DNA of 64,000 nucleotides from Nansenia antarctica (Eukaryota > Chordata > Actinopteri > Argentiniformes > Microstomatidae): assembly GCA_963989245.1 (NCBI GenBank), contig OZ022339.1, positions 17,552,690 to 17,616,689 of the forward strand, given 5' to 3'. Of this stretch, positions 23,431 through 34,936 are shown piece by piece. The position numbers and the translations under genes are program-made. The stretch's first letter is position 1, and each line of letters starts with the position of its first letter. A model generated the notes under the pieces. That model ran no database searches. It was given only the letters and a program-made list of their open reading frames with translations, and had not been told where the DNA came from.

Positions 23431-23644
23431 TTATGGCACAGTGTTGCCTCAAGGCAACGCATCCCAAAAAGTACCCCCCAAAAAATATTTATTTAAAATG
23501 TCTTTAGATTATGTTTATTTTCTAAGACAAAAAAACACTCCAAACTTTTTTTTCCCAACTGGATTCATAATGTGTGCCATAGAGGGTTAATAATACGCAA
23601 CTTATACTAAATACGCAAGTACCCACTCGATATAATAAAGAACA

Positions 23645-24648
<1,004 letters not shown>

Positions 24649-25250
24649 AGTTTTACAATCATTAAATACGTGTAATTTGTCGGCAAAATAAGCTTGTTTT
24701 TCTATGATGTTCCGCAAATGTTCTCCTTTTAACCCACGTCCTACTTCATTAACAGTGTCATACCAGGTTCATACCTCCTTATGGCCAGCATCGTCAGGGA
24801 CATCACTGTCCCAGCCCAGCCTGTAGCAGTAGAAGCTCCTCCGTCAGTCAAAGAATCTATTTTATTTCCCCCTGCTTTTATCCTTTACAGATAAGACAAG
24901 AAAAGCTGGAAAATAAACTTCCAGAGGGACTTATTAATTTCATTTCAAATAAAGGACTTGGGCTAATAAATATCATCCAAATGCATCCTTTGAACAACAA
25001 CATCCAAACTTGGCCATGTTCTGTTGGACACCTGTCCCCGGAGTCCCAGAAGTCCCCGATTGGAGTATGCCTGCGCCTGCCCTGGTAATTGAGGTGTCAC
25101 TGGTGCCCCTAGCTGAAAGTGCAGTGCTCTGTCCCTGAACTTAAAGAAAATCAAATTAAATTCAACATAATCAATTCACCGTCATGTAATCATGTAATTA
25201 CTGTGGTGTTACAGGCTAAATAAATATGGATGGATTATCTCGGCAAAGGA
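24649..25250. other. Gene-free stretch
   Basis: No exon or element ends recognised. Confidence 0.35.
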
Positions 25251-25397
25251 GAAGTGCTCACAAACACAGATTTAAACAAATTGTGAACACAATTTGAGAG
25301 AAATAGGAATTTTGTGTACATAGAAAAAGTATTTAATTTCAACTCATGATTAACTGGAGCAAAAATAGTGTTGCGTTTATATTTTTGTTCAGTGTAG
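25251..25397. mobile_element. Tc1/mariner-like terminal fragment
   Basis: Ends with GCGTTTATATTTTTGTTCAG TGTA and carries GTGTACATAGAAAAAGT, the terminal repeat of a very common teleost Tc1/mariner family. The other end is absent. Confidence 0.65.
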
Positions 25398-25616
25398 TTA
25401 CCAGCACTTCAGGTAATTATCATTGTCTGTGTATTAGCTATTTTATTTCATGAACATGGTATGGCAGTATTTTATGAATATGGAACGCCAGTAACTGTGG
25501 ACAATATTTGAATGTACTATCTTCCTTCTATTGCAGCGTTGATGCATAATATACATCACATGCCCCCCACCCCACCAGACACAGCAGCTCAGAACTTGAC
25601 TGTCTGTTTGTAGCTG

Positions 25617-25676
25617 TAAGGCAAGGCAAGGCAAGGCAAGTTTATTTGTATAGCACATTTCATACAACAGGGGCAA
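25617..25676 (-). mobile_element. LINE 3' tail, (GCAAG)n
   Basis: Reading on the minus strand, a GTGCTATACAAATAAACTTG end is followed by (CCTTG)n. Only the terminus remains; it stops at the TTAA bordering the next element. Confidence 0.5.
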
Positions 25677-26337
25677 TTAACACTAGAACAGCCGTGAGGT
25701 GTTAAACAGCACCAGTGAGTACAAAAAAAATTCTACCTTTGCACTCGATCACATTTCAGGACCCTCCTTTCATGACTTTTCCTAGATATGTGCGTTCTAC
25801 CACCCAGCATTTTTACATTTTCAAAATCGAGTTAGTATAAAGCGTTTTAGCAGTATTTCTGTGTGTGTCTGTGTATTTGTGGCTGCCATCTTTTTCTCCA
25901 AGCCTGCAATTCTCTTTTATATCAGCAGAGGTAGCAAGGGGGCACACACTGTGCTCAAATTCAGGCTTCAGTGCTGAATGAGACACAGTGCATAAGACTG
26001 ATATTTGTGTTTATATATAGGCTACAATAACAATCAAAATAAGATATGTATATGTGCAGACAGTTATGAAAATGATCAACTGTACAGTATGTCTCCCAAT
26101 CAATGTTCGTTCAGACAATACAACCAAAGGCGTAAAAATACTGATGTTCTCATAATGTAATTATAGATATAGCTAAATTAGACTGTAGACTGCTATGGAG
26201 GTATATTGAAACCAATATATAGATTATATATATAGATTATATATACAACCTGATTGGATTAAATAAGATTCTGTTGTGATTGTGTTGACATTGTTGTGAT
26301 TGCAAAATAAATCTTGGTTATGTAATGTGTAAAGAAC

Positions 26338-26916
26338 ATGATGACACGAATGCCTATTATGATGATATGCAAAAGGAACAATCTGTCTATGAATCTTGAA
26401 CAATCACCGGTTGAATATGCTAATATAGGAACAGTGCCTAAAACCCCACTTCAAAAGGTTGTTATTCAAAGGCAGCATCCAAAGCCTACTAACACATTGC
26501 ACAGTAAAAGAGAACATGATCAAATGTCAACAATGAATAATCAGTCAACAATGGATAATCTTATCAATCAAGACACCATGTCCAATGTAGAGCAAAAACA
26601 TGACATCGCTGATATCCTTCTTACTCAGCAGAAACTTGCTTTACTTCCTGTGAGGGAAATGAATACATTTGATGGAGACCCAATGAATTTCCTACCCTTT
26701 ATGCGTGCTTTTGAACATTGTATTGAGGACAAGACAAGTAGCAATCCAGACAGGCTTTATTTCCTGGAACAGTACACCACTGGACAGTCACGAGACTTGG
26801 TGCGTAGCTGCATGATGATTGAAACGTTCCATGTTGAAAACTGGCCATCTGGCCCCATTTTGACCGACGTTGATTCAAATGTGAATGGACACATTCCAAT
26901 GTTGATGGGTTTTTGA
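26338..26916 (+). pseudogene. BEL/Pao retrotransposon gag fragment
   Basis: Open frame with LPVREMNTFDGDPMNFLPF and MRAFEHCIEDK, DRLYFLEQYTTGQSRDLVRS. This is the conserved core of BEL/Pao-type gag (DUF1759-like) proteins, roughly residues 100-160 of this frame. The last 35 codons (ILTDVDSNVNG) look like they come from a later part of the polyprotein, implying an internal deletion. No LTRs, zinc knuckle, protease or RT found nearby. It is an isolated relic, probably inserted in the piggyBac element. Confidence 0.65.
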
Positions 26917-27409
26917 ATTGGTCGTTGATGGTAACGATCGCAAAGCCATCATGTAGCGTCCCGCCTTGTAAAATACAATGCATTACTTTCGAGTATGTCT
27001 GGCATATATCGGACCTCCGTTTTCTATTGAAAAATATGGTGATATACATAGGCGAACCGATCGAGAAATGATCAACCATCCCCCCTATAGCCTATCAACA
27101 TGACAAATAAACTCCATTGTATGTTTGCATATGAACACACCTATTCCTATAAATTAGCCTGCATTACAGTCTAGAGAGCACACCTCCTCGTTATTTTTGC
27201 TGTGATGAGTCGTCCAGAGTTCCAGAGACGCCATTCATAGCTTTCAGTCACGTGGTTTCTTCCCTAGCAACCACCAACCTGACGGGCAAAAAGTATCATA
27301 GCAACATGGCGAGTGGACGCAAACGGTTAATAAAATACAAAGGTTCCATCTCACAAAACATAATGGAATGTCAAAACTTTGACGCTCAATATCTCTGAAC
27401 TACCCTAAA

Positions 27410-27598
27410 CGGAGATAGAACCTTATCATTCTAAACGGAGATAGAACCTTATCATTCTAAACGGAGATAGAACCTTCTCATTCTAAACGGAGATAGAACC
27501 TTATAATTCTAAACAGAGATAGAACCTTATCATTCTAAACGGAGATAGAACCTTATCATTCTAAACGGAGATAGAACCTTCTCATTCTAAACTCACGA
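27410..27598. repeat. 26-bp minisatellite derived from a MITE end
   Basis: Seven copies of a 26-bp unit containing AAACGGAGATAGAACCTTAT. The flanking sequence from 27326 (AATACAAAGGTTCCATCTCA) and the terminal ACTCACGAG match the right half of the MITE in the kcng3 intron (43176-43424), where this unit occurs once. Confidence 0.88.
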
Positions 27599-27791
27599 GT
27601 TATCTTCAGTTGATGGATTTGACTTAGGGGGCATTCATTTGAAGTAACGTAATGAACATACAAGTAACAACAACAGGTTAATGCAGCCAACCAGCCAGCC
27701 AAGCAAAGACCATGACTATGCCCAGTTTATGCATTATACACTCTAATATAATTGTTAGATTGCCAGGGTATTCGCTACAGGTTGTTGTATA

Positions 27792-28379
27792 CATATACGT
27801 TTAATACGAAACTCGATCAACCGGGCGTTCGGGAGTTCTACCGCTGCTGGACGGAACTCCCGCTGACAGCGGGTCGAGGGGATATTTCTACCCGGGAATT
27901 CGCTCATTGCTGTGTCCACGGTGATAGGAGTGGAGGATCGACTCCATTCAAAAACTTTTCGATTCCCTGGTTTCTCCTCTTTCCGAACACGTTGGAATTT
28001 TTACCGTAACCCCCGGAGAATCAAAGTTATTAAGCCGCAAAGGGTGCCTCCTTGACCGGCTTTGACCGTGAATAACACCGGCTATGGAGGTGCTACAAAC
28101 ACAGTTTTAATTTCTCTAAATTCACCATCAGTATACGGTCATTTTGAGCCCTTACACACCGCGCTGACACCCCGAGAACATATACTTTTAATACGAAACT
28201 CGATCAACCGGGCGTTCGGGAGTTCTACCGCTAATTCGCTCCTTGCTGTGTCCACTGTGATAGGAGTGGAGGATCGACTCCATTCAAAAACTTTTGGATT
28301 CCCTGGCTCCTCCTCTTTCCGTACACGTTGGAATTATTTTCCTAACCCACGGGAAATCAAAGTTATTAACCCGCAAAAA
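27792..28379. repeat. Direct repeat pair 27792-28041 / 28179-28379
   Basis: Both copies start CATATAC..TTAATACGAA, share ACTCGATCAACCGGGCGTTC and ATAGGAGTGGAGGATCGACT, and end near AATCAAAGTTATTAA. The second lacks about 50 bp after the GTTCTACCGCT block. They lie upstream of the piggyBac transposase start and may be part of its 5' region. Confidence 0.85.
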
Positions 28380-28687
28380 GTGGGTTTTGCCCGTGGGTTT
28401 TGCCCGCAAAAAGTGCCTTTTGCCCGTCAGGTGGGCGTTTCCACTATGCTGTGACGTCACATGAAAGCTATGAATTGGCAACCTGATGAGGTTTTAGCAT
28501 TCATACATGACGTGCAAGCGGATCAGTCAGATGGAGGATCAGGAGATGATGAGCGAATTATCATGGTAAGATAACAACACTGTCCCAAATTGCATCATAG
28601 GCTATTGTTTTTCTGTGCATAATTACATTAAAACAATGTGAAATGTTTTTACATAAGGCTTATCTTGGAAAAGTCAAGATATTTATG

Positions 28688-28942
28688 TGCAATAGGACAA
28701 CCCATGTTTACATAAGGTTTATATAGGAAAAGTTAGGATATTTATATGTTTACATAAGGTTTAGGAAAAGTTAGGGTATTTACAGCATAGTGAACTGGTT
28801 TATGATAGGAAAAGATAGGATATTTATATGTTTACAGGAAAAGTTATTCCTTATTTATAGCATAGCGTACAGCAAGTGTTTCTATAGTAGATTGTACGGT
28901 ACTTGTTACCCTAAATGACAATAAAGACCATTCATTCGTTCA
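28688..28942 (+). mobile_element. Rex1-like LINE tail inside the transposase intron
   Basis: GTGCAATAGGACAACCC, TAGCATAGCGTACAGCA and AATGACAATAAAGACCATTC match the 3' UTR seen at 40.3 kb, with local duplications of a TTTACATAAGG block. It fills most of the intron 28566-28967. Confidence 0.6.
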
Positions 28943-29093
28943 ACTAATAGTTTCTTGTGTCTTACAGGCAGCAGGCGATCATGTCATTGAATCAGACGCA
29001 GATGCTTCCGAATGCGACTGTGACACTGAGGACGCATGTGAAGCCACGAAAGAGAAGGGCCGAGACGGCACAGTGTGGACTGAGCAACCAGGC

Positions 29094-29235
29094 CGAACAC
29101 AGCGCAACCCAGGCGCTCGGAGAGGCAGAGAACGACAGGCCAATATCATAAAGACAGCTCCAGGCGAACACAGCGCAACCCAGGCGCTCGGAGAGGCAGA
29201 GAACGACAGGCCAATATCATAAAGACAGCTCCAGG
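29094..29235. repeat. 71-bp tandem duplication in the transposase
   Basis: 29094-29164 and 29165-29235 are near-identical copies (CGAACACAGCGCAACCCAGG start). 71 is not a multiple of three, so the duplication shifts the frame and exposes a stop. Confidence 0.92.
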
Positions 29236-30904
29236 CCCGACACGTTATGCCAAATCGAACATTACAAGTCCGTTGAGCAGTCTACTGTGTCTGATTGACA
29301 CGGAAATGTGGCAACAGATTCTAAAGTACACTCAGGCAGAAGCTGACCGGAGTAATGCTGAGAAGTAAAATTTGACAATGGACGAACTAAAGGCATTCGT
29401 GGGTCTCCTTTACTTCAAAGGAGTTTATTATGCCAAGTCCGTGAGGATGGATGACTGCTGGTCATCACATCTCGGAGTCGATTTCTACAAGGACACAATG
29501 AGTCGCCAGAAGTGCCGAGATATCATGCGCTATCTACGCTTTGACGACAAGAACACACGAGCCGCCCGCGTTCCGGTGGATAGATTTGCCATGATTTCAG
29601 ACATTTTTGATAAATTTGTGAAAAACAGCATTGCATCATACACACCTGGATGAACAGTTGTTCCCGACCAAAGCAAGATGTCGTTTCACACAATACATGG
29701 CCAATAAACCTGACAAATTTGGCATAAAGTTCTGGGTTGCAGCGGACGTCGACAGCAAATACATGTTGAACGCACATCCCTACCTAGGGAAAGATGCAAG
29801 CAGGCCGGCCGGTCAGCGGTTATCAGACAATGTTGTGCTGCGTCTGATGGAGCTGTTCGTGGGCAAAGGAAGAAATGTCACGACAGACAATTACTTCACC
29901 TCCTTGCCACTGGCAAACACCCTTTTGGCCCAACAAACCACAATTGTTGGCACAATTAATAAAATCAGACGGGAGTTGCCCCCATGTACACGGGCACAGA
30001 CTGAAAGATTTTCCAGCAAGGTGCTGAGGGCTGGAGAAGCCACACTCACAGTTTACCAGGCGAAACCTAAAAAAATTTTTGCCTCCTCAGCACACTGCAT
30101 CAAACCGTTTATACTGATGATGGCCCAAAGAAACTGCCCGAAACGGTTGCTTACTACAACAGCACTAAGTGCGGTGTTGATGTTCTGGACCAGATGACGA
30201 GGAAATATACAGTAAAAGGAGGGACCCGCCGTTGGCCTGTAGCTGTGTTTTACAACATTTTGGACATGGCTGCAATTAATGCACACATTCTGTACAGCCA
30301 GTGCATGGGCATCAGTATAACCAGGAAGCAATTCATTCATAAGCTAGCAGGGGAGCTGTGTGAGCCACTGGTAATGACAAGGCTTCCTTCTACACCAGCA
30401 GCGAGAAGGCGACTGCAACTCGACAGGCCACCTACACCCCCACAGGTGAAAAAAAAAAAGTGTCAAGGCGCCAGGTGTCATGGGAACAAAGCGATCAAGA
30501 TCTGCCAGTCGTGTGGAAGATTTGTCTGTGGTACATGCACACAGCCAGCAACGGTGTGCTGGAAGTGCTGACTGTTCTATATTTACACAGTGTGTGTCCC
30601 CTTTTTTATATATTGGTGTTTATTTGTTACCATACTTTGTATTTGGAATAATTGACGTGAACATTGCAAGTAAATAAAAATGTTCCTTGAAATATCTGTC
30701 TCTCCGTGTTCGTCCGTAGTATGCCTGGATAATTTCCACTCATCTTAAAAAATTCCCAGAATATTCTGTTCTATGAATATGTAATCACAAGAAAGACCTT
30801 CTTCCTGCACACAAAATCTTCTTCCTATAGTCAGACCTGCTAGTCAGAGGCTATACGCGCTCCTGTGAGATCACTCAAGCCTCAAGTTTATTTGTCACTA
30901 CATT

Positions 30905-31122
30905 ACACTACATTACACTACAAGTGTACAGCCACATTATGCAATCAAAACAAAACGAACGAACCCCCGTGAGCAGTTGCAGGGGCTGGCTGACAATATT
31001 ATTACTAAATAATATTGTATATAATAATATTGTTTATATATATAAACCAATAACATTACATTACACTACAAGTGTACAGCCACATTATGCAATCAAAACA
31101 AAACGAACGAACCCCCGTGAGC
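30905..31122. repeat. Direct repeat of about 70 bp
   Basis: Segments at about 30905-30976 and 31054-31123 share AGTGTACAGCCACATTATGC and ACGAACGAACCCCCGTGAGC. Between them is a TATA-rich spacer. Confidence 0.85.
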
Positions 31123-31753
31123 CATGTGTAGCCTATGTACAGTTATGAATGATACACTGCACAGTATGTACCTATCAAGCTGTGTGGTATTACATAGGTA
31201 CCGCAGCAAAGTAGTTCATCAACGAATATTATATAACAAACTGATATTTATAATATTGTATATAATGTCTTTTTTGTATATCACTGTAGACCACGTTGTA
31301 GTAGTAGCCAATTGCAGAGTGTATTAATTATTTTGTTTGTTTGAATCCTCACTGTGTTCATGTTGTGCAGTGAACAAACAATTGTTGGGTGAATAAACTG
31401 TCTCTTGCCGTGAAATGTGTACATCAAATAAAATGATGTCGGCGATGATTATGCCTGTAATCATCAACGATATAACGAACTGATATTTCTGAGTGGGGCA
31501 GTCCCAGATATAGTGAAGACAGACAGGAAAGTAAGGAGAAGAAGGGAGAGAATATTGACAATTGATAATAAGATATTGATAATGTATTTCGCTGTCGACC
31601 AAAATCGTTTGAAATTACGTGCTTGTGCATTGAATGACACTATGTACAGCGCTGTCAATTTTCATAGGACGGCCAATGTAATGCGTTGTTTTTTGATTTT
31701 GCATTCCTTGTTTCGTGGTAAACTAATCGTCCCGTTCACAAAAACCTAAGGTG

Positions 31754-32885
31754 AAAATTACTTGGAACTATGTGTGAAAGGCTTGATGGCTCTCCGGTCA
31801 ATGAACAAAGAGATCGGGTTTCCCCCGCTGCACCACGTCCCAACGGTGTGTTTCTGTAACCATTTTCACCTCCACCTTCCCAGACCACTATTTATAAATA
31901 ATAATCCACAGATAGGCACAGTCACAGTGCTACATGAAAATATCTAGCCACACACCACATATCATAGCTCCGCCCTATATGTATTTATCATCATATTTCT
32001 CAATATAAAACGGAGGTACGATATATGGCAGATATATGTATGGTATATCAAAGAATATAATATAAAACGCATCACATGTTTGTCATTGTGTGAAAATGTT
32101 TCTGTAGCGAAGAACCTTGGTTCAATCTGGAGCTGATCAACTCCGGACGGCAATAGCACGTTGTGGGTGCAATTGTGCAATAATAACACTATTTACAGCG
32201 CTGTCTTTTATTGCTATATTTATTACTGTTATATATAAATGTGAACATTACAGATACCTGGTCAACACAGCTTGGGATTCCAAGAAAATTACTTGGAAGT
32301 ATGTGTGAAAGGCTTGATGGCTCTCCGATCAATGAACAAAGAGATCGGGTTTCCCCCGCTGCACCACGTCCCAACGGTGTGTTTCTGTAACCATTTTTAC
32401 CTCCACCTTCCCAGACCACTATTTATAAATAATAATCCACAGCTAGGCACAGTCACAGTGCTACATGAAAATATCTAGCCACACACCACATATCATAGCT
32501 CCGCCCTATATGTATTTATCATAATATTTCTCAATATAAAACGGAGGTACGATATATGGCAGATATATGTATGGTATATCAAAGAATATAATATAAAACG
32601 CATCACATGTTTGTCATTGTGTGAAAATGTTTCTGTAGCGAAGAACCTTGGTTCAATCTGGAGCTGATCAACTCCGGACAGCAATAGCACGTTGTGGGTG
32701 CAATTGTGCAATAATAACACTATTTACAGCGCTGTCTTTTATTGCTATATTTATTACTGTTATATATACATTACAGATACCTGGTCAACACAGCTTGATT
32801 TTCCAAGAAAATTACTTGGAAGTATGTGTGAAAGGCTTGATGGCTCTCTGATCAATGAACAAAGAGATCGGGTTTCCCCCGCGGT
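31754..32885. repeat. 531-bp tandem repeat, about 2.1 copies
   Basis: Units start AAAATTACTTGGAA at 31754, 32285 and 32808 (periods 531 and 523). Copies differ at few positions. Each unit contains CTTGATGGCTCTCC and CACGTCCCAACGGTGTGTTT, and a short frame that is preserved simply because the copies are young. Confidence 0.95.
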
Positions 32886-33034
32886 GTGTTGCGTGTTCAC
32901 GCTTCTTGCGTGACATCGCCCTCCAGCGATCTTTGTGCGTCAGTACACTCTTCTCTATGTTAAACTATCATAGTGCTGAAGCACACCTCATCGCAATGGA
33001 ATAAGGTCGCGATCCGCGGCTCTCCTAGTGTTAA

Positions 33035-34207
33035 AAGGTTAACAACCTGCTGCTAAACAAGTCAAAGACCCAGGAATTCATCGTAGACTTCAGGAGGAAA
33101 AAGTCCGAGATCCAGCCCCTGCTCATCGACGGAGAGAGCGTGGAGAGAGTCTCAACCCTCCGATTCCTGGGACACCACATGCGGGATGACCTGGCCTGGA
33201 AGGACAACAGGTCATCCCACTTGGGTAGTGGTGGTCTAGTGGATAGTGAGTTGGACTTGTGATCGGAAGGTTGTGAGTTCAAATCCCGCCTGAAGCCACA
33301 CCACTACTAGTGTGCCCTTGGGTAAGGCACTTAGCCCTCAGTTACTCCAGGGGGAATGTCCCTGGAATTCGTAATTGTAAGTCGCTTTGGATAAAAGCGT
33401 CTGCCAAATGGCAAAATTATTAAATTACAAAATTAAAAGGCACCATCAAGAGGGCACAACAGCGGCTATACACCCTGAGATGCCTCAGGAAAGAACACAA
33501 CAAGCAGGAGATACTGGTGGCCTTCTACCACGGCGCAGTGGAGAGCATCCTCACCTACGGCATCTCCAACTGGTCCCACAGCTGCACAACAGCGGAGAGA
33601 AACGCGCTACAGAGAGTCGTGAGAACAGCACAGAAGATCACCGGCGCCCCCCTCCCCTCTCTGGAGGAGCTGTACAACACACGCTGTCTCAGGAGGGCCT
33701 CCAAGATCTCCAGGGACCCGACCCACCCTGGGCACGTACACTTTGTCAAGCTGCCCTCGAACAGGAGGTACAGGACCCCGGCCGCTAAGACAAACAGACT
33801 GAAGGACTGCTTCTACCACAGGGCCGTCAAGGCCCTGAACACAGAAAAGGCCTAAGTTCTGGGCCCAGGACAGTCCGGACGGATTGTATGGCAGCTAGTG
33901 CTGAGGCACAAACATGTACATGTTCAAGCCTGCAAACTGTGACACTTTAAAATAATGTGAAAAAATACTTTTGTGCAATATGACAACCCTAGTTGACTAT
34001 CTGTGCAGTATAGTACAGTGGATTGTGTACATAGCCTTTATTGATGTAAACCAGCTCCTTACCTTCTTGTGATTTTATGCTTTTATGCTTTTTCTAAAAT
34101 GTTTTTTTTTCCCCCTTTCCTAACACCAGGGGAGCCACCCCTCCTAAATTTCGTTGTTTGGTACCTGTACTGTAGCAATGACAAATAAAGTCCATTCCAT
34201 TCCATTC
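33035..34207 (+). mobile_element. Rex1-like LINE, 5'-truncated, split by a SINE
   Basis: Encodes the region after the RT active site: NNLLLNKSKTQEFIVDFRR, LRFLGHHMRDDLAWKDN, then after the SINE RAQQRLYTLRCLRK, VAFYHGAVESILTYGISNW, ALQRVVRTAQKITGAPLPS and CLRRASKISRDPTHPGHV, ending at 33855. This organisation is that of Rex1/CR1-type fish LINEs. The 3' UTR (GTGCAATATGACAACCCTAG, CACCAGGGGAGCCACCCCTC) ends in an (ATTCC)n tail. It is the only copy here of this 3' end family that retains coding sequence, and it identifies the short copies at 7.3, 18.2, 28.7, 40.3 and 55.5 kb. No active site, so dead. Confidence 0.85.
33221..33420 (+). mobile_element. tRNA-derived SINE inside the LINE
   Basis: tRNA-like head with box A TGGTCTAGTGG and box B region GGTTGTGAGTTCAAATCCC. 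A central body (CTTGGGTAAGGCACTTAGCC) follows, then a LINE-like tail GTAAGTCGCTTTGGATAAAA GCGTCTGCCAAATG. It splits the LINE coding region between WKDN and RAQQ, proving it is younger. The tail matches L2-type 3' ends, suggesting L2-driven mobilisation. Confidence 0.88.
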
Positions 34208-34208
34208 C

Positions 34209-34936
34209 TGTTACAAGGGGGGTCAGCGAAGAGGACTCCCCATCGCCCCTACTGGTCGAAGAGCGACAGTGCTCCAGCCCTGGACTAATTATCGAATGAT
34301 TGTTGTCACCTGTGAGTGTTTGTCAGTGTATATAGGTGTGTCCCATTTCCTTGTTCCCTGGTCATTCGATCTGTTATGTTTCTCAATAGGTTCTGTTATG
34401 TTTCTCAATAGGTTCTGGGTGTACACAATAATGTCGGATCCAGGTGCGGTGTAAGTAAAGAAGGAGACGGAGATGTAATAAAATAAAGATTCTCTTTACT
34501 GAGACGTATGATTCATAGGTACAAACATAAACTCTTAGCCGGAATAACAAAAGGGGAGCAGTAGGGCTCAGCACGTAGGTAATAATAACTCAGGCACTGC
34601 GGTCAATAATAAAGTGCACGAAAACTAAAGATTGAGCAAAGGGCTCCAAAGGCGGTACAAGGTTGCAATCCAGCAAACAAAGTCAAAGTTCAAATTACGT
34701 TCCGGGTAACGGATACGTGAAGTGGTAATACATACACAGGGTTCTGAAGCATTCCATACGGGGTAACACAAGTGATCGACTGACAAGGGAACAAGGAAAT
34801 GGGACACACCTATATACACTGACAAACACTCACAGGTGACAACAATCATTCGATAATTAGTCCAGGGCTGGAGCACTGTCGCTCTTCGACCAGTAGGGGC
34901 GATGGGGAGTCCTCTTCGCTGACCCCCCTTGTAACA
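34209..34936. mobile_element. Foldback element with terminal inverted repeats of about 160 bp
   Basis: 34209-34371 and 34775-34936 are near-perfect reverse complements, starting TGTTACAAGGGGGGTCAGCG and ending CGCTGACCCCCCTTGTAACA. The 400-bp centre is unique and lacks a frame. The element sits within the CATTCC tail of the preceding LINE, with CATTCC on both sides (uninformative as a TSD because the tail is repetitive). Ends TG...CA could suggest LTR origin, but the arrangement is inverted. Confidence 0.85.

Larger units (their letters stand above)
22424..23586. mobile_element. Non-autonomous piggyBac-like element with TTAA ends
   Basis: Perfect 13-bp inverted repeats CCCTCTATGGCAC (22424-22436) and GTGCCATAGAGGG (23574-23586), each bordered by TTAA (22420-22423 and 23587-23590). 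TTAA target duplication with a CCC start is the piggyBac signature. A TGTTGCCTC/GGCAAC motif recurs near both ends. No transposase. The interior is a 36-bp minisatellite and a LINE 3' end. Confidence 0.85.
28470..30571 (+). pseudogene. piggyBac transposase gene (PGBD4-like), broken
   Basis: Exon 1 is 28470-28565 (MNWQPDEVLAFIHDVQAD...GGSGDDER, acidic). It ends in ATG|GTAAGA; exon 2 starts at 28968 after TGTCTTACAG, in the same phase. The transposase core follows: MDELKAFVGLLYFKGVYY, RYLRFDDKNTR, LDEQLFPTKARCRF, KPDKFGIKFWVAADV, TTDNYFTSLPLA and, after a frameshift, MTRKYTVKGGTRRWPVAVFY. The C terminus is a cysteine-rich zinc finger (CQGARCHGNK..KICQSCGRFVC GTCTQPATVCWKC). The D residues of WVAADVD and TDNYF fit two of the expected catalytic aspartates. 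The breaks are a 71-bp tandem duplication at 29094-29235 that shifts the frame, a TAA near 29366, a frameshift near 29650 and another near 30070. It can no longer make full-length transposase. Confidence 0.88.
25681..33030. mobile_element. Probable autonomous-type piggyBac element, 7.35 kb, with later insertions
   Basis: TTAA (25677-25680) precedes CACTAGAACAGCC and TTAA (33031-33034) follows GGCTCTCCTAGTG, whose complement CACTAGGAGAGCC matches 11 of 13 bases. A broken piggyBac transposase gene lies in the middle (28470-30571), which supports the pairing. The interior also holds a BEL/Pao gag piece, a 26-bp minisatellite, direct repeats, a LINE tail and a 531-bp tandem array. The two flanks are parts of different LINEs, so an alternative is that the two ends do not belong to the same insertion event. 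Confidence 0.55.

Noticed and set aside
34209..34936. LTR retrotransposon or solo LTR
   Set aside because: Ends are TG...CA, but the repeats are inverted, not direct, and no primer-binding site or polypurine tract is seen.
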